From NCBI RefSeq assembly GCF_000620625.1, contig NZ_JIAW01000002.1, positions 62,001 to 126,000 of the forward strand: 64,000 bases of DNA, read 5' to 3'. A program made the translations under genes and the position numbers. The notes beneath the pieces are model-generated. The model was not told where the DNA came from. It saw nothing but the letters and a program-made list of their open reading frames with translations, and made no database searches. Source of the stretch: Mycobacterium sp. URHB0044 (GTDB lineage Bacteria; Actinomycetota; Actinomycetes; Mycobacteriales; Mycobacteriaceae). This document shows, in pieces, positions 47,036 through 55,367 of the stretch. Position 1 is the first letter of the stretch, and the number at the start of each line of letters is the position of its first letter.

Positions 47036-47800
47036 TTACTGAGCTCGAAGAATCAGCCCGTGGCCGTCGGGCCCGGTCAAGTGCAGCGCGTCGGCGTCGA
47101 TCGTTGTTTGCACGCGGCCGTCGAGTGCGCGTAGCACCGACTGCTCGACGCCGGCCAACTCGGCCGAGCAGGAGCGCTCCGTGCTGGTGAGTGGGCCGAT
47201 CACGATGGCACTGGCAGCGCCGGAAAGATCGGCGTGACCCCAAATGTGGTTGCAACCGGTCCATCCGGTCAATGCGCCGTCGGGTGCAATGTGCAGGGTC
47301 GGCCGCGCCTGCTCGAGCACGACCGACGTCGTCACCGCCTGCGCGGAGACCAGGCTCTCCACCAGCCAAGTGGTGTCGGTGAGTGGCCGGTCGGGATCCA
47401 CCACCTTCTTGTCGCGAAGGGTGACGACGGCGCCATCGCCGGTCAGGGTCAAGGTGTCACCGGCCAGCGTCCACGCCGGGCGTGCGTCGAACAGTCTGGT
47501 CATCCATGCATCGGCGTCGCCGACCGGGGACGGGCAGCCCATCAGGGTCGTCGCCAGCTGGGCGGTCATCCGGCCGTCCGCAAGATCGACCGGTCCAGAG
47601 CCGTGATTGCACCCGGCATAGGCCGTGACCTGGCCGGCCTCGAATCCGAGGACCAGCGGGCCGCCACCCGGAATCTGCTCACCGTCGACGCCCACTGAGA
47701 CGAACGTTCGGCCGTCAGGGGTCGGGTCATCGGCGGCGGCGACGCTCGAACAGCCTGCAACGAGGAGCAATGACACCAGGGGCGGTGCGACGAGGCGCAT
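47036..47800 (-). CDS. META-domain lipoprotein with two repeats
   Basis: A 254-residue exported lipoprotein: signal LRLVAPPLVSLLLVAGC with a lipobox VAGC. Two META/HslJ-type domains follow, each with the GCN core (VTAYAGCNHGSGPVDLADGRMTA near residue 65 and LTGWTGCNHIWGHADLSGAASA near 185) and a downstream Cys (LMGCPSP, ERSCSAE) that probably pairs with it. The ATG at 47800 is chosen because it starts right before the signal. Roles of META proteins are mostly unknown. Some bind or protect against stress agents. Confidence 0.85.
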   Translation of the reverse strand: MRLVAPPLVSLLLVAGCSSVAAADDPTPDGRTFVSVGVDGEQIPGGGPLVLGFEAGQVTAYAGCNHGSGPVDLADGRMTAQLATTLMGCPSPVGDADAWMTRLFDARPAWTLAGDTLTLTGDGAVVTLRDKKVVDPDRPLTDTTWLVESLVSAQAVTTSVVLEQARPTLHIAPDGALTGWTGCNHIWGHADLSGAASAIVIGPLTSTERSCSAELAGVEQSVLRALDGRVQTTIDADALHLTGPDGHGLILRAQ

Positions 47801-47900
47801 ACCCAAACGGTAGGGGCTAGCGCGCCGCAGCTGTAACGAATGGCGGATTGGCCCACACGTCATTACCGGAAGTGCCATTCAACCCCGAAGGGAAAAGACA

Positions 47901-48209
47901 ATGAAGTCTCTCGCCATGGCTGCCGCTGCAGTCGGTGTATTCGCCAGTGCCGCCATCGGATTGGCCGGTTCGGCCGTTGCCGCGCCGGCGGGTCCATCGT
48001 CGGTCGATCAGACCGTCGACAAACTCCAAGCCGACGGGTTCCACGTCATCGTCAACAAGGTCGGCACTGCACCGCTCGATCAGTGCGTGGTCAGCGGGCT
48101 ACGTCCGGGTCAAACGTTCTCCCGCATGGATTCAGGTGTACCTGGCGCGATGGATGACATCGTCACCACGGTCACCTCGATGACGGTGTACGTCGACGCG
48201 ACCTGCTGA
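47901..48209 (+). CDS. Small secreted mycobacterial protein
   Basis: A 102-residue exported protein. Signal peptide MKSLAMAAAAVGVFASAAIGLAGSAVAAPAG with an AVAA site. The mature part has DQTVDKLQADGFHVIVNKVGTAPLDQCVVSGLRPG and a C-terminal VTTVTSMTVYVDATC, two Cys in all. The ribosome site GAAGGGAAAAGA precedes the ATG by 2-13 nt. The shape resembles the exported small proteins common in this genus. Function unknown. Confidence 0.8.
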   Translation: MKSLAMAAAAVGVFASAAIGLAGSAVAAPAGPSSVDQTVDKLQADGFHVIVNKVGTAPLDQCVVSGLRPGQTFSRMDSGVPGAMDDIVTTVTSMTVYVDATC

Positions 48210-48240
48210 GGCTGGTTGCGCCGAGCACATCTGGAGTTGG

Positions 48241-49665
48241 CTACCCGACGCCCTCGAGCGTGTCCGTCTCGGTCTGACCGATCCTTGCGATGACGTCCGG
48301 GCGGCGGCGCATCAAGAGCAGGTACCACGCCAGCGCCGCGGCCATGGTGGCCAGGAACAGGTAGGGAATCACGTTGAGCGGGAACGCCGGAACCGGGTAC
48401 ACGTTGGCGAAGAAGGTGTACGCCATCGCCAGGACCGCCACGATCGCCGCTACCCAGACGCCCCGGTTCGGTTGGTTCGTGCGCTTGGTATAGGCGATGC
48501 AGGCCACGGCAACCAGGGAGTACGCGACCATGTAGCCGTAGGTGCCATAGGTATCCACCCACACCACGATTTCCATCGGCTGCACACCAACAGCGAGCAA
48601 CACGACGTCCAGCACCACTGCGGCGGGTCCGGCCACGAGAAGGACCCGATGCGGAGTGAGATGCTGCTCGTGGGTGCGGCCAAGGCTGTCGGCAACGACG
48701 CCCTCCTTGCCCATCACGTACACGATGCGCCCCACCACGTTGAGCGGAGCGACGACGACCGCGAAGAACGACGCGCCCACCCCGAAGAGCAGGATCGGAG
48801 TGAACCACGACGGCATGCCGATCAGAACGGCGATGTCCTGCAACGGGTTCGCGCTCTCGGCCAGTTTCTCCTGCAGAACCGCGATCTGGGTGTACGCGGC
48901 GAACACGTACAAGACTCCTACGACGATCGCGCTCCAGATGATGGCCCGGGGAATCGCCGTGTACGGATTGCGCGCTTCGCGGCCCAGCGCGTCGGCGGAG
49001 GAGAATCCGACGAAACCCAGGATGCCGAGCACCATTCCGGCGGCGACGCCTTGCAGCGGAACGCCTTCCAACGAGAACTGCGACGGATCCCAGGCGGCCG
49101 GGCCCGCCCAGATCAGCGCGAGCACCAGCAAGATGACGATGATGGAGACCGAGATGAGCTCCAGGGTCAACGAAACCCGCGCCGAGAGCCGGATGCCGCG
49201 AATGGTGAAGAGTGTCGCCAGCCCGCCGAGCACGACCGCGAGCACGATCTGCCAGGCCACGCCGGTGGCGGGAATCTTCAGCGCGACCAAGAAGTCACTC
49301 ATGTACGAGACAGCCCCGCCGAGCGAGCCGGCGGTTATGCCCCAGCATCCGACCAGCAGCGCAACACCGGCGACGTAGGCGCCAAATGGCCCAAGGCCCT
49401 TGGCAACGTAGGTATACAGCGAACCCGCCGAGGCGTTGCGGCGGGCGAACACGACGACGCAGTAGCCGACGGCCAGGATGACCACCGTCGCCAGCGCGAA
49501 CGAGTAGATCGTTCCCTCGCCCGCCGTGAGGTAGATGGCCGCGGCGGTGAACGCGATGACGGCGCTCGGAGCGATGTTCGCGATGGCTTGCGCAGCCAGT
49601 TCGGGCCCCGACATCACGCCGCGGCGAAGCCCGGCGTCGAGTGGGGTGGCGGCAGGTGAGTTCAT
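48241..49665 (-). CDS. APC-family amino acid/amine permease
   Basis: A 474-residue 12-helix transporter. The N-terminal helix 1 region is GVMSGPELAAQAIANIAPSAVIAFTAAAIYLTAGEGT, and helices 6-8 include GFVGFSSADALGREARNPYTAIPRAI, the conserved EARNP(Y/K) element of the APC group. It lies 41 bp downstream of the alcohol dehydrogenase gene on the same strand, with a divergent PucR regulator, suggesting uptake of an amine or amino alcohol used by that enzyme. The substrate is inferred only. Confidence 0.88.
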   Translation of the reverse strand: MNSPAATPLDAGLRRGVMSGPELAAQAIANIAPSAVIAFTAAAIYLTAGEGTIYSFALATVVILAVGYCVVVFARRNASAGSLYTYVAKGLGPFGAYVAGVALLVGCWGITAGSLGGAVSYMSDFLVALKIPATGVAWQIVLAVVLGGLATLFTIRGIRLSARVSLTLELISVSIIVILLVLALIWAGPAAWDPSQFSLEGVPLQGVAAGMVLGILGFVGFSSADALGREARNPYTAIPRAIIWSAIVVGVLYVFAAYTQIAVLQEKLAESANPLQDIAVLIGMPSWFTPILLFGVGASFFAVVVAPLNVVGRIVYVMGKEGVVADSLGRTHEQHLTPHRVLLVAGPAAVVLDVVLLAVGVQPMEIVVWVDTYGTYGYMVAYSLVAVACIAYTKRTNQPNRGVWVAAIVAVLAMAYTFFANVYPVPAFPLNVIPYLFLATMAAALAWYLLLMRRRPDVIARIGQTETDTLEGVG

Positions 49666-49706
49666 GGGGTTCCTTTGGTATGGGATTCGTTGTTGGTCAA
49701 GGCGAT

Positions 49707-50804
49707 TCAGGGAATCAAGAGTGTCCGCAGAGCCTCGCCGGACTCGAGGTCCTCGAAGGCGGCCGCCGCCTCGTCGAGAGGTCGGCGTGCCCAGATCAGG
49801 GCATCGAGCTTGAGCTGGCCGTCCATGTAGCGATCGACGAGGGCCGGGATGTCGATCGACGGCCGGACCGAGCCGTAGTTCGAGCCGAGGATTCGTTGAT
49901 CGGCCTCGGCCAGCACGAGTGGTTCGAACGAAGCCTTGGCTCCGGTTGGCGGCAGCCCGACCACCACGGCCGCGCCGCCCAACCCGAGCATCCGGATTGC
50001 TTGTTCGGTGGTGCTGGTGTGCCCAAACGCATCGAACGCGTAGTCGACGCCGTCGGGGATCAGGGCGCGAAGCTGTTCCTCCGCGTCGGCGTGCGTGGCA
50101 TTGATGCGATCAGTCGCTCCGAACTGAACGGCCATGTGCGTCTTGTCATCCCGAACGTCGATCGCGACGATGCGTGCCGCACCGGCGAGCTTGGCGCCTT
50201 GGATGACGTTGAGTCCCACGCCGCCGCATCCGATGACGCACACCGTCGCGCCGGGTTCGACCGCCGCGGTGTTGAGGACCGCGCCGACGCCCGTCGCCAC
50301 CGCGCAGCCGACTACTGCGATGACGTCCAGCGGCGCGTCTTCACGAACCTTGACCGCTCCGGAGGCCGGCACGATCACCTCTTCGGCGAACGAGGAGACG
50401 CCGAGATAGTGGTGCAGCGACTCTTCGCCCAACGACAGTCGCGAGGTGCCGTCGAACAGAGTTCCCAGGGGTGCGACGACCGTGGCGACCTTCTGGCAGC
50501 GGGCTTCGTGCCCAGAACGGCAATAGCGGCACTCACCGCACGGTGGCACCCACGACAGCACGACGTGGTCACCGACGGCAAGCGTGGTGACGCCCTCGCC
50601 CAGTTCGGTCACGACGCCCGAGCCCTCGTGGCCCATGACCAGCGGCGCGGGCGCGTCCCATTCGCCACGCTTGACGTGCAGGTCGGAGTGGCACACGCCC
50701 GCCGCAGCGATCCGTACCCGCACCTCCCCGGCCTTCGGCCCCGCCAGGTCGACGTCCACGTACTCGATTGCCGTACCGGGATCACGGAAGACGATGGCTT
50801 TCAC
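49707..50804 (-). CDS. Zinc-dependent alcohol dehydrogenase (MDR family)
   Basis: A 365-residue medium-chain dehydrogenase. Catalytic zinc ligands: Cys in GVCHSDLHV and His in VMGHEGSGVV. Structural zinc cluster: CGECRYCRSGHEARC with four Cys. The NAD site is TVCVIGCGGVGLNVIQGAKLAGAARIVAIDV. It resembles the S-(hydroxymethyl)-dehydrogenase/NDMA-dependent alcohol dehydrogenase class. The GTG at 50804 (VKAIVFRDPG) is the natural start. It is first in an operon with the APC permease, and the divergent PucR gene is 113 bp away. Confidence 0.9.
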   Translation of the reverse strand: MKAIVFRDPGTAIEYVDVDLAGPKAGEVRVRIAAAGVCHSDLHVKRGEWDAPAPLVMGHEGSGVVTELGEGVTTLAVGDHVVLSWVPPCGECRYCRSGHEARCQKVATVVAPLGTLFDGTSRLSLGEESLHHYLGVSSFAEEVIVPASGAVKVREDAPLDVIAVVGCAVATGVGAVLNTAAVEPGATVCVIGCGGVGLNVIQGAKLAGAARIVAIDVRDDKTHMAVQFGATDRINATHADAEEQLRALIPDGVDYAFDAFGHTSTTEQAIRMLGLGGAAVVVGLPPTGAKASFEPLVLAEADQRILGSNYGSVRPSIDIPALVDRYMDGQLKLDALIWARRPLDEAAAAFEDLESGEALRTLLIP

Positions 50805-50917
50805 GGGGCTCCTTACGAGTGGGGAATCAGACGAATCGTAGGAAGTCGGCGGTTGTCGTGGCAGCCGCAAAAAGTGTGGTTTCGGTGCCTCAAATCATCA
50901 TTTCGTACACTCGCGCG

Positions 50918-52366
50918 GTGGCATACGACGTGCGGTCGATCTCGGAGTACTTCAACGCCGAACTCGTCGTCGGCGCCGTCGACGCCGCGACGCCGTTGGA
51001 GGGCACGATCGTGCTCGCCGACCTGGTCCTGGCGAGCTCGCCGGGGTACGCCACCCTGGTCGTCGCCACCCCGGCGGAATGGGCGGTGGCGTTGGCCTCC
51101 GATGATCGGCAGGGGCCACTGGCCGGATGCGTGGCGTTGATCGCCGGCGGCCCGGCGGACGAGGAGATTCGAACCGCGCTAGACACGCGCGGCATCACCG
51201 CCATCGTCGTGCCCGAGCTGCCCGCGGACGTCGTGCATCCGAAACTGACCGCGCTCATCGCAACCGACCAGGCGGCCGAGGACCGGCGGGTGACGACCGG
51301 AACCAAGGTGCTCACCCAGGTCGCCCGGCGCGGTGGCGTGGTGGCGGTCGTCGCCGAACTCGCGCACAGGATCGACGGGTGGGCCGTCCTTCTCGACGCC
51401 CACGGCGAGGTAATCACCACCGCAGGCGCGGGCAGTCTGCATGTGCGCGACGCCGGATCGGTCGCGTTCGGACGGCGGGTGCGCATCCGTCACCCGGGGC
51501 TGCAGGTACACCCCGTGGGGCAGGGTGAGGACGTCAGTGCGTATCTCGTCATCGGTGCACGCGGGTCCACCAGCCGCAGCCGTGACCTGGCCTCGCAGGT
51601 TGCGGCCCTGTTGGATCTGCTGTTGCACACGGTGGATCACCCCGCGACCGAGCGGTTGGGCCGTGAAGTGATGGTGTCCACGTTGTTGCGAGGCGGTGCG
51701 GAGGCTGCAACGTTGTTGCGGCGCTGGGGCGTTCACGAACCGACGTTGACGGCCTTTGCGGTGGCGTCCCGGTCGCGTGCCGTCGATCCGGAACGCCACA
51801 CCGTCCGCTGGTTGGACGAGCTGGGGGCCGTCCACGTCATGTCTGCCGAGCGCGGGCGGGTGCTCGGGTTCATCGGCGACGATCGCGCGGCCGAACTCGC
51901 CGCGATGGTGGAACGGCTGACGGCAGACGCCGGCATGCCGCTGCGGATGGGTTTGGGGTCGTCGGCAAATCCCGAGGCGTTGGCCCGGTCGGCGGCCGAG
52001 GCGCGGCAGGCGCTGGAGATCGCGATCGTCGACTCCTGCTCGGTGGTTTGGTATCGCACGCTGGCGACTGTGTCGTACGTGTTGGAGCACCTCGACGAGA
52101 GCGCGACGACGCGGATCGCCGCTGTGCTGGACCCGCTTCGGGATGACGGCGGCCGGCACGGGACATTGGCGCGGACGCTCGAGGTGTACTTGGCCGAGCA
52201 CGGTGCGTGGGGATCGGCGGCCGGCCGGCTCAGGGTCCATCGTCAGACCCTGGCTGCCAGGATTCGCCGCATCGAGGAACTGACCGGGCTGTCGATGTCG
52301 AGCCCCGACGACAGGGCGGCGGCGTGGTTGGCGATCCGTGCGTTGAAGAGCCCGGCGCGGGGTTGA
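50918..52366 (+). CDS. PucR-family transcriptional regulator
   Basis: A 482-residue regulator from GTG 50918. Earlier GTGs at 50885 and 50858 are possible. The N-terminal PucR sensor domain runs to about residue 130 (SEYFNAELVVGAVDAATPLEGTIVLADLVLASSPGYATLVVATPAEWAVAL). A middle GGDEF-like CdaR region follows, and the C-terminal HTH of the PucR type is RTLEVYLAEHGAWGSAAGRLRVHRQTLAARIRRIEELTGLSM. Family members activate catabolic operons in response to their substrate. The divergent dehydrogenase-permease pair is the obvious target. Confidence 0.88.
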   Translation: MAYDVRSISEYFNAELVVGAVDAATPLEGTIVLADLVLASSPGYATLVVATPAEWAVALASDDRQGPLAGCVALIAGGPADEEIRTALDTRGITAIVVPELPADVVHPKLTALIATDQAAEDRRVTTGTKVLTQVARRGGVVAVVAELAHRIDGWAVLLDAHGEVITTAGAGSLHVRDAGSVAFGRRVRIRHPGLQVHPVGQGEDVSAYLVIGARGSTSRSRDLASQVAALLDLLLHTVDHPATERLGREVMVSTLLRGGAEAATLLRRWGVHEPTLTAFAVASRSRAVDPERHTVRWLDELGAVHVMSAERGRVLGFIGDDRAAELAAMVERLTADAGMPLRMGLGSSANPEALARSAAEARQALEIAIVDSCSVVWYRTLATVSYVLEHLDESATTRIAAVLDPLRDDGGRHGTLARTLEVYLAEHGAWGSAAGRLRVHRQTLAARIRRIEELTGLSMSSPDDRAAAWLAIRALKSPARG

Positions 52367-52390
52367 CGAGACCCGAAGCCCCTTGCGTCC

Positions 52391-52540
52391 CTAACCGACT
52401 GCCCGCAACACCGAACGAAGCACGTCGGTGACGGAACGCGTCTCGGTCGACGCATCGGGCGAATCGCTGTGCCGGCCCAGATTCGTCCTCGCGACGCGGA
52501 AGGCGAAGCTGAGTCGCTCACCGATCTGGCTGATTGACAT
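52391..52540 (-). CDS. Probable 49-residue small protein
   Basis: A short frame from ATG 52540 to TAG 52391 in the 241-bp gap between two convergent genes. The product begins MSISQIGERL and ends DVLRSVLRAVG. Most of the chain is amphipathic and basic, with a Ser/Asp/Thr-rich middle (HSDSPDASTET). About three quarters of third codon positions are G or C. A 23-bp promoter element identical in layout to that of the FAD oxidoreductase gene precedes it, with 34 nt between the -10 and the ATG. The ribosome site is weak. No homologue is recalled. Confidence 0.5.
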   Translation of the reverse strand: MSISQIGERLSFAFRVARTNLGRHSDSPDASTETRSVTDVLRSVLRAVG

Positions 52541-52570
52541 GCTCGAGGATCTCGCTGGGGGAGTCCCGGG

Positions 52571-52593
52571 GCCTAGAGTAGGCGACTACTCGA
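52571..52593 (-). promoter_or_regulatory. Second copy of the LuxR-locus promoter element
   Basis: On the minus strand it reads TCGAGTAG-N4-CTAC-T-CTAGGC and includes a -10-like TACTCT. It matches the copy at 55314-55336 at all positions outside the 4-bp spacer and one base. It points at the 49-codon frame and lies 15 bp beyond the LuxR gene stop. Confidence 0.6.
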
Positions 52594-52607
52594 CTTCCAC
52601 CGACCGG

Positions 52608-55259
52608 TCAGGTCGCGCGGCGGATTCGAACCAGCCGGGCCAGTTGGTCGCGGTCCTCGATGCGCAGTTTGGCGAAGATGCGGTAGAGGTGGCCGTCGAT
52701 GGTGCGCACCGACACTCCCAGCCGATCGGCGATTTCGCGATTCGTCAGGTCAGCGCCCACCAGATTGGCGATTTCTCGTTCACGGTCGGTGATCGGCAGC
52801 GGATCCTCGACGCACGCGACGGCGGGAGTGCGCAGGCCACATCGGCTGGCCAGCCAGTGCGCCCGGGTCGTCGATTCCAGCTCGCTTATTCGCGTGCCCG
52901 ACCGGGCATGTTCACGCGCAGCGTGTGCCGCGGCGTCGGCGGCCATTGCCATGGCGCCGATCCCCTCGAACTGGTCGGCGGCGTCGTCGAGGCGATCACC
53001 GTCGTGGTCGGCAAGTCCCCGGCCGTGCGCGGTCATCGCCTCAGCCAGGGGACTGTCGAGCTGCGCAGCGAGTTGCCGCAGCCTCGGATAATGCGAGCGC
53101 TCCCCGAACCTGACTGCGGTGTGCAAGGCCCGCATCTCGACGGCGTGCATCTCTGCCTTGCGGGCCATCTTCGCGGCGCGCAGCGCGTGGTCGCGAGCCG
53201 CCGTCGTCTCGCCGGCACACACTCGATCCCAGGATCTCCCGAGTTCGAGCTCCGGCAGGAACACGGCGACTTGCGGCCCGTTGGCCTCTTCGGCCCGTGC
53301 CAGTGCGGCGGCGGCGCCTTCGGCATTGCCGCACGCTCCCTCGGCTTGCGCCAGCCACGACGCCACCAGCATCACCCAGCCCGGGGGAAGTGACTCCGAC
53401 ATCGTCCACAGCGACGTCTGGAGCGCCTCACACGCCGCCAGCACCCGCCCTCTTGCCAGCTCCACGCGGCCAACCAACGCGTTGACGATCGCCTCCGCTT
53501 GCGGCACACCGACGGTCATCGCCGAGTACCGCCCACATACGCGCTCTGCGGTGTCCAGATGACCCGCTTCGGTGAACCCCAGCACCTCCGCCAACCCGAT
53601 GCCGTAACGCTGTGGGCCCGATTCGCAGCCTTCGGCAGCCTGTACGCCGCGTGTGGCGACAGGGGCAATCTGGGCGAACCGTCCCGAAAGCGCAAGTGCC
53701 CCAGCGGTCGCCATCGCTGCCCACACCTCGGCCATCGGCATCATCTGCATGTCGAGCGCGGCGAGACCCGCCACGACGGCAGTGGGCACGTCGCCGCCGA
53801 AGAACGCGATCGACACCTCCATCGCCGTAACGAAGCTCAGCATCACTTCGGACGTGACCCGGTTTCTGAGCGTCGTGAGAACCGCACGCGCAGCGTCGGT
53901 CTGGCCACAGCCGAAGAACAGGTTCGCCGCACGCAGACAGCCCCATCGAACCGTCAGCAACTCGTCGGAGCCATCGGGGTCGAAGCCCGCGAGCACCGCC
54001 TCGGCCTCCTGCCCTCGGCCCTGCCAGCTGATCGCATCGGCGAGCACGATTGCTGCAGGCAAGCCGCCGCCGCGGTCGACGGCGAAGCGTGCAAGGTCTT
54101 CACCGAGAACGAGATTCGACATCGTCACGGCGGCCGCAGCCGCGTCGATGATCACCTCCAGGTCCGCCACCACGTCGCTGAGCACCATGAATCGGGCCAA
54201 CTGGATTCGGCTGCGGACGTCCGGTCGGGCGGTGTGGAGTGCTTGCTCCTGCAGGAATTCGCAGAAGTGTTGAGCGAGCAGGGTATTGATTTGGCGTGTT
54301 CGCGCCGTCCCGGTGCGCTTCCGGATGGCCTCCCCGAAGATGGGATGCGTCAGTCTGGTCAGGGTGTGGGATCCGTCGGCGATGAATTGAATCGCGCCTC
54401 GACGTTCGGTTCGCGCGACGGCGTCTGTGGCACACAGTGTCCGCAGGACTTCCCAGTCCAATATCTCCGCAGCAGCCACGATCTCGACGACTTCCCGTTC
54501 GTCTGCCGCCAGCGTTTCGAGTCGGGCTGCGGCGAGCTCGTCGAGATCCGCACCCAGGTGGAGTTGGGCTCGAAGGCGCCACCTTCCGCCGTGTTGGACC
54601 AGTGCGTGGTCTTCGCGCGCCGCGTTGAGTAGGCCTCGCAGTACGAGTGGGCTTCCATCGGCAAGGTCGTGTAGCCGATCGATCACGCTGCCATCGACGT
54701 CGCCGTCGAGCACGGCGCTGACCAACTCCTGCGTCTGCGCGCGGGTGAATGCCGCTACGTCGACGCGCAACAACAACTGCTCCTTCCACAGGGCAGTGAC
54801 GGCGTCGGGAACCACATCGCCGGATCTGATCGTCACGATCAGTAGTGCGGTTCCCGCGGCAGCGAGTTGGTGAACCAACAGGGCGGAGAGCGGGTCGAGC
54901 AGCTGAGCGTCGTCGACCACGATCACCACGTTGTCTTCGCGGGCCAGCGCCCGGTGCGCGGCACCCAGCATGGTGGCGGGCTCGTGGGCATCCTCCACGG
55001 GCAACGCACGGTGAAACGCGCCCAGCGGGACCGCCTGCCCGGTGGCGGTGCCCAACACGAACCGCGCGGTCATCCCGTCCGCCTCGAGGGACTGGGCGAG
55101 TGTCCTGGCCAGGACCGTCTTGCCGACCCCGGCCGCGCCGACCAGGGCCACGCCGCGATATCCGGAGTCCGGGCGCACCGCCGCGGACGCGCGGCGAAGT
55201 TCCTGCACGCGCGCGACCAGTGGCCATCCTGACACCGGCTGATCCCTCCCCGGAGTCAT
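52608..55259 (-). CDS. LuxR-family ATP-dependent regulator (LAL/MalT type)
   Basis: An 883-residue large regulator. The N-terminal STAND-type ATPase has Walker A GAAGVGKT (about residue 41-48) and Walker B VVIVVDDAQLLD. A long helical middle of TPR-like repeats spans about residues 330-800. The C-terminal LuxR HTH is DREREIANLVGADLTNREIADRLGVSVRTIDGHLYRIFAKL. The ATG at 55259 follows a hairpin. The divergent FAD oxidoreductase and the small gene at 52391 share a promoter element that is its most likely target. The inducer is unknown. Confidence 0.9.
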   Translation of the reverse strand: MTPGRDQPVSGWPLVARVQELRRASAAVRPDSGYRGVALVGAAGVGKTVLARTLAQSLEADGMTARFVLGTATGQAVPLGAFHRALPVEDAHEPATMLGAAHRALAREDNVVIVVDDAQLLDPLSALLVHQLAAAGTALLIVTIRSGDVVPDAVTALWKEQLLLRVDVAAFTRAQTQELVSAVLDGDVDGSVIDRLHDLADGSPLVLRGLLNAAREDHALVQHGGRWRLRAQLHLGADLDELAAARLETLAADEREVVEIVAAAEILDWEVLRTLCATDAVARTERRGAIQFIADGSHTLTRLTHPIFGEAIRKRTGTARTRQINTLLAQHFCEFLQEQALHTARPDVRSRIQLARFMVLSDVVADLEVIIDAAAAAVTMSNLVLGEDLARFAVDRGGGLPAAIVLADAISWQGRGQEAEAVLAGFDPDGSDELLTVRWGCLRAANLFFGCGQTDAARAVLTTLRNRVTSEVMLSFVTAMEVSIAFFGGDVPTAVVAGLAALDMQMMPMAEVWAAMATAGALALSGRFAQIAPVATRGVQAAEGCESGPQRYGIGLAEVLGFTEAGHLDTAERVCGRYSAMTVGVPQAEAIVNALVGRVELARGRVLAACEALQTSLWTMSESLPPGWVMLVASWLAQAEGACGNAEGAAAALARAEEANGPQVAVFLPELELGRSWDRVCAGETTAARDHALRAAKMARKAEMHAVEMRALHTAVRFGERSHYPRLRQLAAQLDSPLAEAMTAHGRGLADHDGDRLDDAADQFEGIGAMAMAADAAAHAAREHARSGTRISELESTTRAHWLASRCGLRTPAVACVEDPLPITDREREIANLVGADLTNREIADRLGVSVRTIDGHLYRIFAKLRIEDRDQLARLVRIRRAT

Positions 55260-55266
55260 GCCAGCT

Positions 55267-55284
55267 ACATGCCCCCCGGCATGT
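55267..55284 (-). promoter_or_regulatory. Hairpin in the LuxR-family gene leader
   Basis: ACATGCC and GGCATGT are perfect inverted repeats with a CCCC/GGGG loop, 7 bp before the ATG at 55259. On the mRNA it could hide or frame the ribosome binding region. Confidence 0.4.
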
Positions 55285-55313
55285 GTTCAGGACATTACGC
55301 CCGTGGGCGAAAT

Positions 55314-55336
55314 TCGAGTAGCTGACTACCCTAGGC
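55314..55336 (+). promoter_or_regulatory. Promoter element of the FAD oxidoreductase gene
   Basis: TCGAGTAG-N4-CTAC-C-CTAGGC, with GTAG/CTAC dyad symmetry and a -10-like TACCCT at 55327-55332. The ATG of the FAD gene is 35 nt further. A near-identical element lies at 52571-52593 on the other strand. Confidence 0.6.
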
Positions 55337-55367
55337 GGCACGTCAGCGCCGTCTCACACTTCTGCCC

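Noticed and set aside
50814..50842. TACGA/TCGTA inverted repeat between the dehydrogenase and PucR genes
   Set aside because: Only 5 bp arms with a 17-bp spacer, which is expected by chance. Not called as an operator.
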